Assembly (NCBI RefSeq): GCF_030687895.1
Contig: NZ_CP117452.1
Location: forward strand, 3,365,501 to 3,429,500
Direction: 5' to 3'
Origin: Pseudomonas sp. FP198
GTDB taxonomy: Bacteria; Pseudomonadota; Gammaproteobacteria; Pseudomonadales; Pseudomonadaceae
DNA: 64,000 bases
Shown here: positions 24,119 through 33,394 of the stretch, piece by piece
Numbering within the stretch: the stretch's first letter is position 1
How the letters are laid out: each line of letters begins with the position of its first letter
Position numbers and translations under genes: made by a program
The notes under the pieces: generated by a model
What the model saw: the letters and a program-made list of their open reading frames with translations, nothing else
Told to the model about the DNA's origin: nothing
Databases searched by the model: none

Positions 24119-26866
24119 TCATCCGGCAGCCACAAAACTCCGCTGCAGGTCCTCGATCAACACCTCGACATCCTCCAACCCCACATGCAAGCGCACCACC
24201 GGGTTCAACGCCCGATCCTCGGCGCTTTGCCGATCCTGGGTATCGGCAACGGTCACCAGACTCTCGAACCCACCCCAGGACGCCCCCAACCCGAACACCT
24301 GCAACGCATCGATAAAGCGCTCCAGGTACGCGTCGTCATTTTCGCGAAGCTCAAAAGACAGCAGTCCATTGCTGCCCTTGAAGTCCCGCAGCCATAAACC
24401 GTGACCGGGATGATCGGGCAACGCTGGGTGGAAGACCCGTTTCACCTGCGGCTGCGCCTGCAACCAATGGGCGATTGCCAGTGCCTGACGCTCATGGGCG
24501 TCGAGGCGTGGCGCCAGGGTGCGTACGCCGCGCAGGACCAGATAGGCGTCGTCGGGGCTGACGGTATTGCCGAAGGTGTCGCTCATGGCCGCCAGTGCTG
24601 GCCAAACCTCCTGGCGCGTGCAGACGCTGCCCATGACCACGTCGCTGTGGCCGCTCAGGTATTTGGTCAGGGCCATGATCGAGATGTCTGCGCCCAACGC
24701 CAGCGGCCGGTACAGCACGCCCGAACCCCAGGTATTGTCCACGGCCAGGAGGATGCCGCGCGGCTTGCAGAGCGCGGCGATGGCCGGCAAGTCGCAGAGC
24801 TCGTACAGCAATGAGCCGGGCACTTCGGTGTAGACCATCCGGGTGTTGGCTTGCAGCCGTCCGGGCAGATCACTGCCATCGGGGGTGAAATAGCCGACTT
24901 CTACGCCGAAGGCTTCGAGGAAATCCCGGGCCACGCGGCGTACCGGCGCATACACCGCATCGGTGATCAGCACATGATCGCCGGGCCGCAGGTAGGCCAG
25001 GAAGGTTTGCGCCACGGCAGCCAACCCGGTACCGAACAGCCGGGTGCGGTAGCCGCCCTCCAGTTCGGTGACGAGGTCTTCGAGGGCGAAGGCGGTCGGG
25101 TTGCCGCGAGCGCCATAGGTCAGCACTCGCTCGCTGTCGCGCCGGGAACGGGCGTCACGCATCTGTGCGAGGTTGTCGAACAACACCGTGCTCAAGCGAC
25201 TGACCGGCACGTTGACGGTCCGGGCACCGGTGCCCTTTTCGCTGCGCGCGCCATGGACCAGACGGGTGCGAAGCCGCGCATCGACAGCGCTTTGAGGCGG
25301 GCCCTGCAGCGGGTTGAGGCTGGCGATCTCCGCTTCGTTCATCTGCGCCAGCAAGCCGATTTCCCACGCCAGGTACTGGCGCGCCGCGTCCTTGTTTCCG
25401 GAATGGCGGTCGTGGGTGAAAAACAGGAAATCAATGCACTGTTCGTCCGGCAACGTGTCGACGCCTTCTCGTAGCGCCAGGCCGGCCGAGCGCCACGCAT
25501 CGACCCCGCCAGCGAGCCAATGAACGTCGGTTCGCGATAGCTCCAGCGCCGCCAAGGCCGCGAGCCGAGGATCATCGGCGACCAGCACCAGCGGCCGCCG
25601 CTCGCCCGCCAGCGCACCGGCCAGCAAGGGTCGGATCGACCAGCGCGCCCCGGCAATGTGACCTTTGCGATACGCGCTGCTCGAACGCAGGTCGATCAGC
25701 GCCACCGCGTCATCCCTCAGGGCATCCGCCACGGCCTGCGCGCTGATCCCGGGCAGTTCCGCAGGCGCGAAGACGGCTGGAAGCGGTAACGCCAGGCCAC
25801 TGCTCAATCCGCCCGACAATACAAAAGCTTCATGCCCGAGCTGCCGCAGCCAACTGGCGATGATCGGTGCACGCACGCCGTCATCGTCAAACAGCACCAC
25901 CCGCGCCTGACGAACGCCCACATACAGATCGGTGGATTGAATCAACTGTCCGCCCGGCGTGTGCTGCGCGCCCGGCAATGTACCGGCGGCAAACTCCTCG
26001 GCGGTGCGCACATCGCAGAGAAACAGGCTGCGCCCGGCCTCTGCCGCCCACCGCTCGACCTGGGCAGCGCCGACCGTAGGCACTCCGGCCCAATCGGCCA
26101 GGCGTGTTGCCGCCAGACGCTGCGTAGACAACGTGGCGCTCGACACCTGGTCGGCATAACGCCGTTGGCTGCCGTGCTCCAGGTGAAAATCTTCCAGATG
26201 CCAGCCCTGCGTGCCGTTCTCCAGCGCATAGATCGGATTTTTCAGACCGAGGTCGATCAGCGTCTGGGCGCCGATGATGCTGCGGGTCCGGCCGGCGCAA
26301 TTGATCACGATGGGGGTGTGCTTGTCCGGCACCAGATCATGCACGCGGTACCCCAGTTCGCCATTCGGGCAGCAGATCGACCCGGGAATGGTCATCTTGC
26401 GATACTCCTCCAAGGGCCGGCCGTCGAGTATCACCAGCGGCTCACCCCGCGCCTGCCATTGCGCCAGTTGGCGGGCGCTGACGTGAGGCGTATGACGGAC
26501 CGCCTCCACCTGCTCGCCGAAAGCCTTCGACGGCACATGCACGCCAGCGAACAGCTGATAGCCAGCGGCCTGCCAACCGTCGGCGCCACCCTCCAGGACG
26601 TGCACGTTGGCGTAGCCCAGCGCGTGCAGGCGCTGCGCCGCGCGTGTCGCCAGGTCTCCGCCATCCTGGTCATGGAGCACCAACCGGACCTGAAGGTTCG
26701 GCGCCAGCCGTCGAACCTCCAGCTCCAGGCGGCTATAGGGCAGGTTCACCCCGAAAAACAGATGGGCTTCGCCGTACTGGCCGTGCTCACGCACGTCAAA
26801 CAGGGCGATTTCCTGCCCGTCGAACAACCACTGCTGCAGTTGCTGGGGAGTCAAGGTCTGGCTCAT
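24119..26866 (-). CDS. Four-rhodanese / cystathionine beta-lyase fusion
   Basis: A 915-residue cytoplasmic protein. Residues 1 to about 510 are four consecutive rhodanese-like domains (about 1-108, 125-230, 262-362, 373-466). Only the second keeps a catalytic cysteine, Cys190 in NCAGRTRS; the equivalent loops of domains 1, 3 and 4 read HDQDGGD, FDDDGVRA and VADDPRLA. Residues about 525-915 are a PLP-dependent Cys/Met-metabolism lyase, with Lys735 in ALTKYLSGHSD as the Schiff-base lysine and a VDNTWGSG segment. A beta-C-S lyase yields thiol or persulfide, pyruvate and ammonia, and an attached rhodanese could pass sulfane sulfur on. It is the last gene of the downstream ABC operon. The usual layout is, to my knowledge, two separate genes. 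Confidence 0.9.
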   Translation of the reverse strand: MSQTLTPQQLQQWLFDGQEIALFDVREHGQYGEAHLFFGVNLPYSRLELEVRRLAPNLQVRLVLHDQDGGDLATRAAQRLHALGYANVHVLEGGADGWQAAGYQLFAGVHVPSKAFGEQVEAVRHTPHVSARQLAQWQARGEPLVILDGRPLEEYRKMTIPGSICCPNGELGYRVHDLVPDKHTPIVINCAGRTRSIIGAQTLIDLGLKNPIYALENGTQGWHLEDFHLEHGSQRRYADQVSSATLSTQRLAATRLADWAGVPTVGAAQVERWAAEAGRSLFLCDVRTAEEFAAGTLPGAQHTPGGQLIQSTDLYVGVRQARVVLFDDDGVRAPIIASWLRQLGHEAFVLSGGLSSGLALPLPAVFAPAELPGISAQAVADALRDDAVALIDLRSSSAYRKGHIAGARWSIRPLLAGALAGERRPLVLVADDPRLAALAALELSRTDVHWLAGGVDAWRSAGLALREGVDTLPDEQCIDFLFFTHDRHSGNKDAARQYLAWEIGLLAQMNEAEIASLNPLQGPPQSAVDARLRTRLVHGARSEKGTGARTVNVPVSRLSTVLFDNLAQMRDARSRRDSERVLTYGARGNPTAFALEDLVTELEGGYRTRLFGTGLAAVAQTFLAYLRPGDHVLITDAVYAPVRRVARDFLEAFGVEVGYFTPDGSDLPGRLQANTRMVYTEVPGSLLYELCDLPAIAALCKPRGILLAVDNTWGSGVLYRPLALGADISIMALTKYLSGHSDVVMGSVCTRQEVWPALAAMSDTFGNTVSPDDAYLVLRGVRTLAPRLDAHERQALAIAHWLQAQPQVKRVFHPALPDHPGHGLWLRDFKGSNGLLSFELRENDDAYLERFIDALQVFGLGASWGGFESLVTVADTQDRQSAEDRALNPVVRLHVGLEDVEVLIEDLQRSFVAAG

Positions 26867-26911
26867 GGGAGTCCCGCTGGAAAAATTTAAAGACTGGAAG
26901 GCAAGAGGCTG

Positions 26912-27508
26912 TCAGGCATAGGCCTTGATCGACGGCGCCATCTGCGAGGCGTTGTAATTGAGGATTCGCCCATCGGCTTCGACGCCGTAACGGCCGTTGA
27001 GCGACTCCAGCGGCAGGCCATAAAGATGGAAATGCAGGGTCGGTTGCTCGCCTGCGACCCGAATGCCATGCAGGTCCTCGCCGAGGAAGGCGATGGAGGT
27101 TCCGGGCTGTACGATCACTTCCTTTTCCAAGTACAGCGTGGTGAATCCGGGCTCCCGTCCTTCGTCATCGCGTTGATAGACGTAGTTGATTTCCTGGCCT
27201 TCGATGGCGCTGATGATGGCCCAAGTCTCATGGTTGTGAGGGATAGTGCTCTTGCCCGGCAGCAACGAGTTCAGGTACAGCGTCGGGGTGTCGCCGTCAT
27301 CGTTGAGACGATAGCGAAACGCGCTGCTGCCCTGCCCCGGCTGCGGCGCCGGGAACGCCTCGAAATTGAACAGATCGCGGCGTTCCGCCAGGCCTTCCAG
27401 CAGCATGACGATCTGCTTGAGCGCGGCGCGGTCGACGCCACGCTGATGGATGACGCGCACTTGCTTGAGGAAGTCCTCGATGACATCGGCACGGTTACGG
27501 GTGTTCAT
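26912..27508 (-). CDS. Cysteine dioxygenase-type cupin
   Basis: A 198-residue thiol dioxygenase of the cysteine dioxygenase family, which adds O2 to a thiol to give a sulfinate. The three iron histidines are visible as PHNHETWA (two) and TLHFHLYG. Relatives act on cysteine, 3-mercaptopropionate or mercaptosuccinate, and the choice cannot be read here. It lies 45 bases upstream of the rhodanese-lyase and 14 bases downstream of the ABC ATPase gene, so it is part of the same operon. Its product would feed sulfinate degradation of an imported sulfur amino acid. Confidence 0.85.
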   Translation of the reverse strand: MNTRNRADVIEDFLKQVRVIHQRGVDRAALKQIVMLLEGLAERRDLFNFEAFPAPQPGQGSSAFRYRLNDDGDTPTLYLNSLLPGKSTIPHNHETWAIISAIEGQEINYVYQRDDEGREPGFTTLYLEKEVIVQPGTSIAFLGEDLHGIRVAGEQPTLHFHLYGLPLESLNGRYGVEADGRILNYNASQMAPSIKAYA

Positions 27509-27521
27509 GGCAGGTTCCTTT

Positions 27522-28361
27522 TCAGACGGACAGGCTGTAGCGGCTCAGGTTGGTCAACAGATACGGATCGTCCCGGGCGAGGGGCGGCCGTCGCCCAGGG
27601 TCGCCCAAGGCGTGGCGCAGGAATTCGCGGGTGCGCTCGCTGGTGGGCTGCTGGAAGACCTGGGCGGCGCTTCCGTGCTCGACGATCACGCCGTTCTCGG
27701 TGAAATAGACGACGTCGCTGATCTCTTCGGCGAAGCGCATTTCATGGGTCACCAGCACGCAGGTCATGCCCTCCTCGGTCAGCTCGCGAATCACCGTCAA
27801 CACTTCGCCGACGGTTTCCGGATCCAGGGCCGAGGTCACTTCATCGAACAGGATCAGCTCCGGGCGCATCGCCAGCGCGCGGGCGATCGCCACGCGTTGC
27901 TGCTGTCCGCCCGAGAGTTGCCCCGGATAGGCGTCTGCCTTGTGCTCCATGCGCACCTTGGCGAGCAAGGCCCGCGCATCCTTTTCGGCATCGCTGCGGT
28001 TGCGGCCGAGCACCTTGCGCGGAGCGATCACCAGGTTCTCCAATACCGACAGGTGCGGGAACAGGTTGTACTGCTGGAACACGAACCCGACGCGCTTGCG
28101 CAATTCGATGCGCTGGGCCTCCTGGGCCAGTGTATGGACCTCGGTGGCACCGACACGGATGCGGCCACGCTGGGGCTGCAACAGCCCGGTGATACAACGC
28201 AGGATCGTCGATTTGCCCGAGCCGGAGGGCCCGATGATCGACACGGCTTCGCCACGGCGAACGTCCAGGTCGATGCCCTTGAGCACCGGGTTGCTGCCGA
28301 ACGACAGGTGCAGGTCGCGCAGGCTGACGAGGGGCTCGGCGACGGTTTCAGTAGAAGGCAT
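27522..28361 (-). CDS. Amino acid ABC transporter ATP-binding protein
   Basis: A 279-residue polar-amino-acid-type ABC ATPase. Walker A is GPSGSGKST, signature [15 protein letters not shown], Walker B LILFDEVTSALDPE, and H-loop VLVTHEM. It is longer than usual at the C-terminus by about 30 residues (from GDPGRRPPL). It drives uptake through the two permeases encoded upstream and overlaps the second permease gene by 14 bases. Confidence 0.9.
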   Translation of the reverse strand: MPSTETVAEPLVSLRDLHLSFGSNPVLKGIDLDVRRGEAVSIIGPSGSGKSTILRCITGLLQPQRGRIRVGATEVHTLAQEAQRIELRKRVGFVFQQYNLFPHLSVLENLVIAPRKVLGRNRSDAEKDARALLAKVRMEHKADAYPGQLSGGQQQRVAIARALAMRPELILFDEVTSALDPETVGEVLTVIRELTEEGMTCVLVTHEMRFAEEISDVVYFTENGVIVEHGSAAQVFQQPTSERTREFLRHALGDPGRRPPLARDDPYLLTNLSRYSLSV

Positions 28362-29136
28362 AACGTCGCTCCAGGTATTGGGTAAGACGGGAAATCGGGT
28401 AGCAGTAGGTAAAGAACAGCACCAGCAGGCTCAGGTAGATCACCACGGTGAAACCCGTCAGGTTCACGGTGTTGCTGGCGATCTGCGCGGTGTCGATCAC
28501 GTCATGCACGCCCACCAGCGAGGCCAGCGCCGTGCCCATGGTGATCACCGCATAAAGGTTCATCCACGGCGGCAACATGCGCTTGAAGCACTGGGGCAGG
28601 ATGATCGAGCGAAAAATCTGCCCACGGGTGAACGCCAGGGAACGCGCGGCCTCCCATTGGGTGCTGGGGATCGAGGCGATGGCGCCACGGAAGATTTCCG
28701 CGACATTCGCGCTGGCCGGCAGGGCCAGGCCCAGGGTCACCTTGACCCAGTCGGGAAACGCGACATAGGCCGTGCCGATGCGAATCTCGAACGGGAACAC
28801 ATAGGTGGTGAAATAGATCAGCACCAGCCAGGGCGCATTACGAAAGACCTGCACCCAGATCCGCGCCGGCCAGCGCAACAGACGCAGCGGCGACAGCACC
28901 ATCGCGCCCACCAGCAGCCCCATCACCGAGCCCAGCCCGGTGGCCACCAGACTGATGAGGATGTTCTGGCCAAACCCTGCGACCAGTGCCGGCGACCATT
29001 GCCACAGCGCCTTGAGCACCGTGCTGTTCGGCGCAAGATAGGCCAGCCAGCACAGCGCTCCCAGCCCCAGCAGCAACTTGCCGAGATGGCGACGCGGCCA
29101 GGCCAGGGGCAGCACAGCGGACGAATCAATGGCCAT
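28348..29136 (-). CDS. Amino acid ABC transporter permease
   Basis: A 262-residue inner-membrane permease of the His/Glu/Gln family. It has about five helices and the EAA loop AARSLAFTRGQIFRSIILPQ. The segment FRNAPWLVLIYF is the typical conserved N-terminal motif. It overlaps the other permease by 11 bases and the ATPase gene by 14, and probably forms a heterodimer with the other permease. Confidence 0.9.
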   Translation of the reverse strand: MAIDSSAVLPLAWPRRHLGKLLLGLGALCWLAYLAPNSTVLKALWQWSPALVAGFGQNILISLVATGLGSVMGLLVGAMVLSPLRLLRWPARIWVQVFRNAPWLVLIYFTTYVFPFEIRIGTAYVAFPDWVKVTLGLALPASANVAEIFRGAIASIPSTQWEAARSLAFTRGQIFRSIILPQCFKRMLPPWMNLYAVITMGTALASLVGVHDVIDTAQIASNTVNLTGFTVVIYLSLLVLFFTYCYPISRLTQYLERRYAFY

Positions 29137-29860
29137 AACCGGGCATCCTCAGGCGGGCTTCGAGCCAGCGCCCGACGCAATTGACGGTAAAACTCAGCAG
29201 ACCGAAAAACGCCAGGATCAAAATCATCAGTTCCAGCACGTTGTCGCTCTGGGTCCAGATCATGATCGCCGCGTAGGTGATGTCGCCCACCGCGATGGCC
29301 GAGGCCACGGCAGTCATTTTCACCAGGTCGATCAGGTTGTTGATCAGCGACGGCAAGGCAAAACGCATGGCCAGCGGCAGTTGCACGTTCCACAACAATT
29401 GGCGATGGTTGAAAGCCAGTGAACTGGCCGCCTCCAGGGTCACCGTCGGCACCGCTTCGATGCCCGCACGCAGGGCCTCGGCGTGGAAGGCGCCTTTGTG
29501 CAGCGAGATCACGATCACCACCCACGCGAAGGGCGTCAGCGGGTTGGCCGCGCCGACGGCCTGGGTCAGCAGCATGTTCAGCACCAGGAAGGCGCAATAC
29601 AGCTGCACCAGCGTCGGGGTGTTGCGGGTGACTTCGATAAACACTCGCGCAGGTCTGGCCAGCCAAGGCTTGCCGGAGGTCAACAGGGCGGCCAATCCGA
29701 CACCGGCCAGCAAGCTCCCGGCAATCGTCAGCAGGCACAACCACAGGGTGGTCAGCGCGCCCTGCTCCAGCGTGCCGCGCTGATAGGCGTCGAGCAGGAA
29801 GTTGTAGTTGAGGCCGAGCCCGGCGCTCCACTGGACGAGTTGCTCCAGCCAATGGCTCAT
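29126..29860 (-). CDS. Amino acid ABC transporter permease
   Basis: A 244-residue permease paired with the one encoded downstream. It shows VTRNTPTLVQLYC and the EAA-type loop AASSLAFNHRQLLWNVQLP. ATG 29860 has GAGGAGCG a few bases upstream and begins MSHWLEQL. The longer open frame to 29953 encodes arginine-rich non-membrane sequence and is rejected. It overlaps the aminotransferase stop by 4 bases. Confidence 0.9.
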   Translation of the reverse strand: MSHWLEQLVQWSAGLGLNYNFLLDAYQRGTLEQGALTTLWLCLLTIAGSLLAGVGLAALLTSGKPWLARPARVFIEVTRNTPTLVQLYCAFLVLNMLLTQAVGAANPLTPFAWVVIVISLHKGAFHAEALRAGIEAVPTVTLEAASSLAFNHRQLLWNVQLPLAMRFALPSLINNLIDLVKMTAVASAIAVGDITYAAIMIWTQSDNVLELMILILAFFGLLSFTVNCVGRWLEARLRMPGYGH

Positions 29861-31068
29861 GGCTCGCTCCTCAATTGGCCGCAGGCGTGGGCGATACGCC
29901 GACCCGCTTCGGCGACGGTTTCGGTCGCCGTGGCGATGGACAGGCGAAACCACGGCGACAAGCCATAAGCACTGCCCGCGACGCCGGCGACGCCCTCCTC
30001 CAGTAGATACGCGACTACATCGGCGTCGTGCTGCAGGCGCTGGCCGTCCGGGCGATAGCGCCCCAGCAGCCCGGCGCAGCAGACAAAAACGAAAAAGCCG
30101 CCTTGAGGCTCAAGTACTTCCAGGCCCGGGACATCGCGCAAGCGGCTCACCAGCACATCGCGGCGCTGACGATAGGCCGCGACCTGTTCCGGCAGAAAAT
30201 CCAGGCCACCCTCGAACGCCGCCAGCGCCGCCGCCTGGCCGACCGAGGAAGCGCCGGAGGTGGATTGCGATTGCACCACGGTCATCGCGTCGGTCAGCAC
30301 CTGCGGCCCGGCCCCGAAACCGATCCGCCAGCCGGTCATGGCATAGGTTTTCGACACCCCGCCCACCAGCAGGCACCGTGATTGCAAATCCGGCGCGACA
30401 TTGAGCAGGCTCTGGACGGCAAGCCCGTCGAAACGAATATGTTCGTAGAGTTCATCCAGCAGAATCAGCACGTCGGCATGCCGGCGCAGCACCTGGGCCA
30501 GGCCTTGCAGTTCGGCCGCGCTGTACAGCGCACCGCTGGGGTTGCCAGGGCTGTTGAGGATCAGCCAGCGCGTGCGCTCGCCGATATGCTGTTCAAGCTG
30601 TCGTGGCGTGAGCTTGCAGCCCTGCTCCAGCCCGCACTCGATGAAAACCGGCTCGCCTCCATTAAAACGCACGCTGTCCGGAAAAGATGGCCAGTACGGC
30701 GTCGGTACCAGCACTTCGTCGCCGTCATCGAGGGTCGCGGCGAAGGCGTTGAAAATGATCTGCTTCGCACCGTTGGCAATCACGATGGAGGCCAGCGGAT
30801 AGTCCAGTTGGTTCTCCCTGCGCAGCTTGTGTTGCACCGCCACACGCAAGGCCTTCACGCCCGGCGTCGGGGTGTACTTGGTGGCCCCGGCTGCAATGGC
30901 GGCAAAGGCCGCCCGCTTGATGTGCGCTGGCGTGTCGAAATCCGGCTCGCCGGTGGTCAGGTCGAGAATGTCCCGACCGGCTTCACGCAGCGCCGTGGCC
31001 CGGGACTTGGCGGCGGCATTGGCGGACAGCGAGACACGCTGCACGCGCTGGGACAGATGAAGCGTCAT
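29857..31068 (-). CDS. PLP-dependent class I aminotransferase
   Basis: A 403-residue fold-type I aminotransferase similar to aspartate/aromatic aminotransferases. It has LTTGEPDFDTP, the pyridine-ring aspartate region, NSPGNPSG, and the Schiff-base lysine in GGVSKTYAMTGWRIGF. It would convert an imported amino acid to its 2-oxo acid; in this sulfur-linked operon mercaptopyruvate or a related oxo acid is an attractive product, by inference. ATGA-type overlaps link it to the FAD oxidase upstream and the permease downstream. Confidence 0.9.
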   Translation of the reverse strand: MTLHLSQRVQRVSLSANAAAKSRATALREAGRDILDLTTGEPDFDTPAHIKRAAFAAIAAGATKYTPTPGVKALRVAVQHKLRRENQLDYPLASIVIANGAKQIIFNAFAATLDDGDEVLVPTPYWPSFPDSVRFNGGEPVFIECGLEQGCKLTPRQLEQHIGERTRWLILNSPGNPSGALYSAAELQGLAQVLRRHADVLILLDELYEHIRFDGLAVQSLLNVAPDLQSRCLLVGGVSKTYAMTGWRIGFGAGPQVLTDAMTVVQSQSTSGASSVGQAAALAAFEGGLDFLPEQVAAYRQRRDVLVSRLRDVPGLEVLEPQGGFFVFVCCAGLLGRYRPDGQRLQHDADVVAYLLEEGVAGVAGSAYGLSPWFRLSIATATETVAEAGRRIAHACGQLRSEP

Positions 31069-32489
31069 GGTCGCGCCTCCTCCAGAACCTTGCCCGGATT
31101 GAGCAGATTGCGTGGGTCCAGCGCTTGCTTGATCCGGCGCATCAGGTCCAGCTCGACGGCACTCTTGTAGCGCCCCAACTCGTTCACCTTACGCTGGCCA
31201 ATGCCGTGTTCGGCACTGATCGAGCCACCATGGGCATGGGCACTGTCGTGCACCCGCTGACTGAGCGCGGCGTAATGGGCCATGTGTGCATCAATTGTGG
31301 AGTCCAGCGGGTGGGCAACGTTGTAATGCAGGTTGCCATCGCCCAGATGCCCGAAGGTGTAATGCCGCACGCCGGGAAAATGCTGCTGGAGCAACGCATC
31401 GGTATGGGCAACGAACGCGACGACCTGAGAAATCGGCACCGAGATGTCATGCTTCATGTTGCGACCGGCACGCTTTTGCGCATCGCTCATGTTCTCCCGC
31501 AGCCGCCAGAATGCCTGGCTCTGGACGAGGTTCTCGGCGATCAGCGCATCGGCCAGCAGTTGCTGTTCGAAGGCTTCGCCCAGCACCTGCTCAAAGATTT
31601 CCCGGGCATGGTTTTCGCTGTGGTTATCCGACAGCTCCAACAGCGCGAACCAAGGCTGGCGAGCATTGGCGAAGGGCCGCGGGCCGTCGGGAAATTGCTC
31701 GCGCAACAGCGCAAGACACTCGGCGCTGAGCAACTCGAACGCCGTCAGGCTGGCACCAAAACCGGCGCGGGCATGGGACAACAACGCCACCGCCTGCTCC
31801 AGGGAGTCGAACGCCAGTAGCGCGGTGGCCTGGGCCTTGGGCAGCGGGAACAATTTCAGCGTCGCGGCGGTGATAATGCCGAGCGTGCCTTCGCTGCCGA
31901 TGAACAGGTCCCGCAGGTCGTAGCCGGTATTGTCCTTGCGCAAGCCGCGCAAACCGTTCCAGATTTCACCCTCGGCGGTCACGACTTCCAGGCCCAGGGT
32001 CAGTTCGCGGGCATTGCCGTAGCGCAGCACCGCAGTGCCGCCGGCGTTGGTCCCCAGGTTGCCGCCGAGGGTGCAACTGCCTTCGGCGCCGAGGCTCAAA
32101 GGGAACAGGCGTCCGGCCTGGCGGGCAACGTCCTGGACGGTTTGCAGGATGCAGCCCGCCTCGACGGTGAGGGTGTCATTGTCGGTGTCGACGGCGCGAA
32201 TCCGGTTCATCCGATCGAGCAACAGCAACACCGAGCGGCCGCTGTCGTCCGGGGTGGCGCCGCCCATCAGTCCGGTGTTGCCGCCCTGCACCACCACCGG
32301 CGTAGCTGTCGCGGCGCAAGCCCGGACTACCGCCGCGACTTCTTCGGTGCTGCCCGGATGGACCGCGGTGATCACTCGCCCGACGTAACGCCCCTGTCTG
32401 TCTGTCAGGTACGGCGCGGCTTCCTCGCCGCGTTGCACATTCCCGGCGCCCAGCAGGGCCTGCAAGGTCGAAAAGAGTGAATGGCTCAT
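31065..32489 (-). CDS. FAD-linked D-2-hydroxyacid dehydrogenase/oxidase
   Basis: A 474-residue FAD-binding (PCMH-type) oxidoreductase like D-lactate and D-2-hydroxyglutarate dehydrogenases. The FAD domain has VVVQGGNTGLMGGAT and LGGNLGTNAGG. The C-terminal cap has FGHLGDGNLHYNV, AEHGIG and DPRNLLNPGK. It oxidises a 2-hydroxyacid to the 2-oxo acid and passes electrons to a quinone or cytochrome. Between a binding protein and an aminotransferase, it may interconvert hydroxy- and oxo-acid forms of the same carbon skeleton. It overlaps both neighbours by 4 bases. Confidence 0.9.
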   Translation of the reverse strand: MSHSLFSTLQALLGAGNVQRGEEAAPYLTDRQGRYVGRVITAVHPGSTEEVAAVVRACAATATPVVVQGGNTGLMGGATPDDSGRSVLLLLDRMNRIRAVDTDNDTLTVEAGCILQTVQDVARQAGRLFPLSLGAEGSCTLGGNLGTNAGGTAVLRYGNARELTLGLEVVTAEGEIWNGLRGLRKDNTGYDLRDLFIGSEGTLGIITAATLKLFPLPKAQATALLAFDSLEQAVALLSHARAGFGASLTAFELLSAECLALLREQFPDGPRPFANARQPWFALLELSDNHSENHAREIFEQVLGEAFEQQLLADALIAENLVQSQAFWRLRENMSDAQKRAGRNMKHDISVPISQVVAFVAHTDALLQQHFPGVRHYTFGHLGDGNLHYNVAHPLDSTIDAHMAHYAALSQRVHDSAHAHGGSISAEHGIGQRKVNELGRYKSAVELDLMRRIKQALDPRNLLNPGKVLEEARP

Positions 32490-33335
32490 GGCTGCGAGGC
32501 CAAGGGAGCCGCATCTTGATACCTGGCGTGCAGATCACGCAGGGCCTGGGACGGTGCCATGCCGGTGCGCTCGCCGAGGTCGATCAGCCAGCCGCTGCGA
32601 TGCCAGTCGCGCACGATGGCATCGAGTCTGGCCTGGGTGTCGTGCTCGCCCTTGCGCAGCCAGATCACCGAATTCGATGGGATCAGGTCCCCCGGCAGTG
32701 GGATCTCAAAGCCCGACCACTCGGCTTCGCTCAACAGTGCGTGCATGGTCGGGCTCACGTGCACCGCGGCCACGCAGCCATTGCCGCGAAGCGATAACAG
32801 CGACTCGGACTGGCTGCGAAAAGCCTTGATCTGTGCGCCATAGGTTTCTTGCAGCGGCTTGATGAAGTTGCTGCCCTGGGACACGCACACCGGTTTGCCC
32901 TTGAGGTCGGCCCATTGCGCTATGCCGGCGCCCTTGCGAATCAGCGCCGCGCCACCGACCTCTTCATAAGGCGTCGGCACGTAGTCGAGAATCTCCCCGC
33001 GCTCCTCCGTGAACTGCATGTTGGCGATCAGGATGTCGACTTTGCCCTGCTGCAAGAATTGCACGCGGTTCGGCGCAAGCACGGAAACGGTCTGCGTCTC
33101 CACCCCCAGCGCCTTGCCGATGCCCTGGGCCAACTCGACGTTGCCCCGGTGCTCGCCGGTCTTGGGGTCGATGGTGCCGAACGGCGCGCCACTGAGCATC
33201 ACCCCCGACGCTGATGGCGTGCCGCTGCTCGATCTTGTCCAGTGTGGCGTCCGCCTGGGCCAGGCTGGCAGCGCAGCCGGCGGTCAAGGCCAGGCACAGA
33301 GCGGTCAGGGTTCGAGGGGAGAAAAATGAAGACAT
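32486..33335 (-). pseudogene. ABC transporter substrate-binding protein, frameshifted
   Basis: A periplasmic amino-acid-binding protein paralogous to the next gene upstream. A signal peptide and first strand (to ATLDKIEQRHAISVG) are in one frame. The remainder, from MLSGAPFGTIDPKTGEH to the end, is in another. The switch falls at a run of five C on the plus strand (33202-33206). Removing one restores GVMLSGAPFG, matching GVLLSGGPFG of the paralogue, and gives an 849-base, 282-residue gene. It is either a recent frameshift or a homopolymer sequencing error. The stop is coupled by ATGA to the FAD oxidase. Confidence 0.85.
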
Positions 33336-33394
33336 GGGCGATTACCTTGCGCGTCGGTCGTGAGTCGTTGAGAAAGCTGCAGGTGCGCCGCTGC

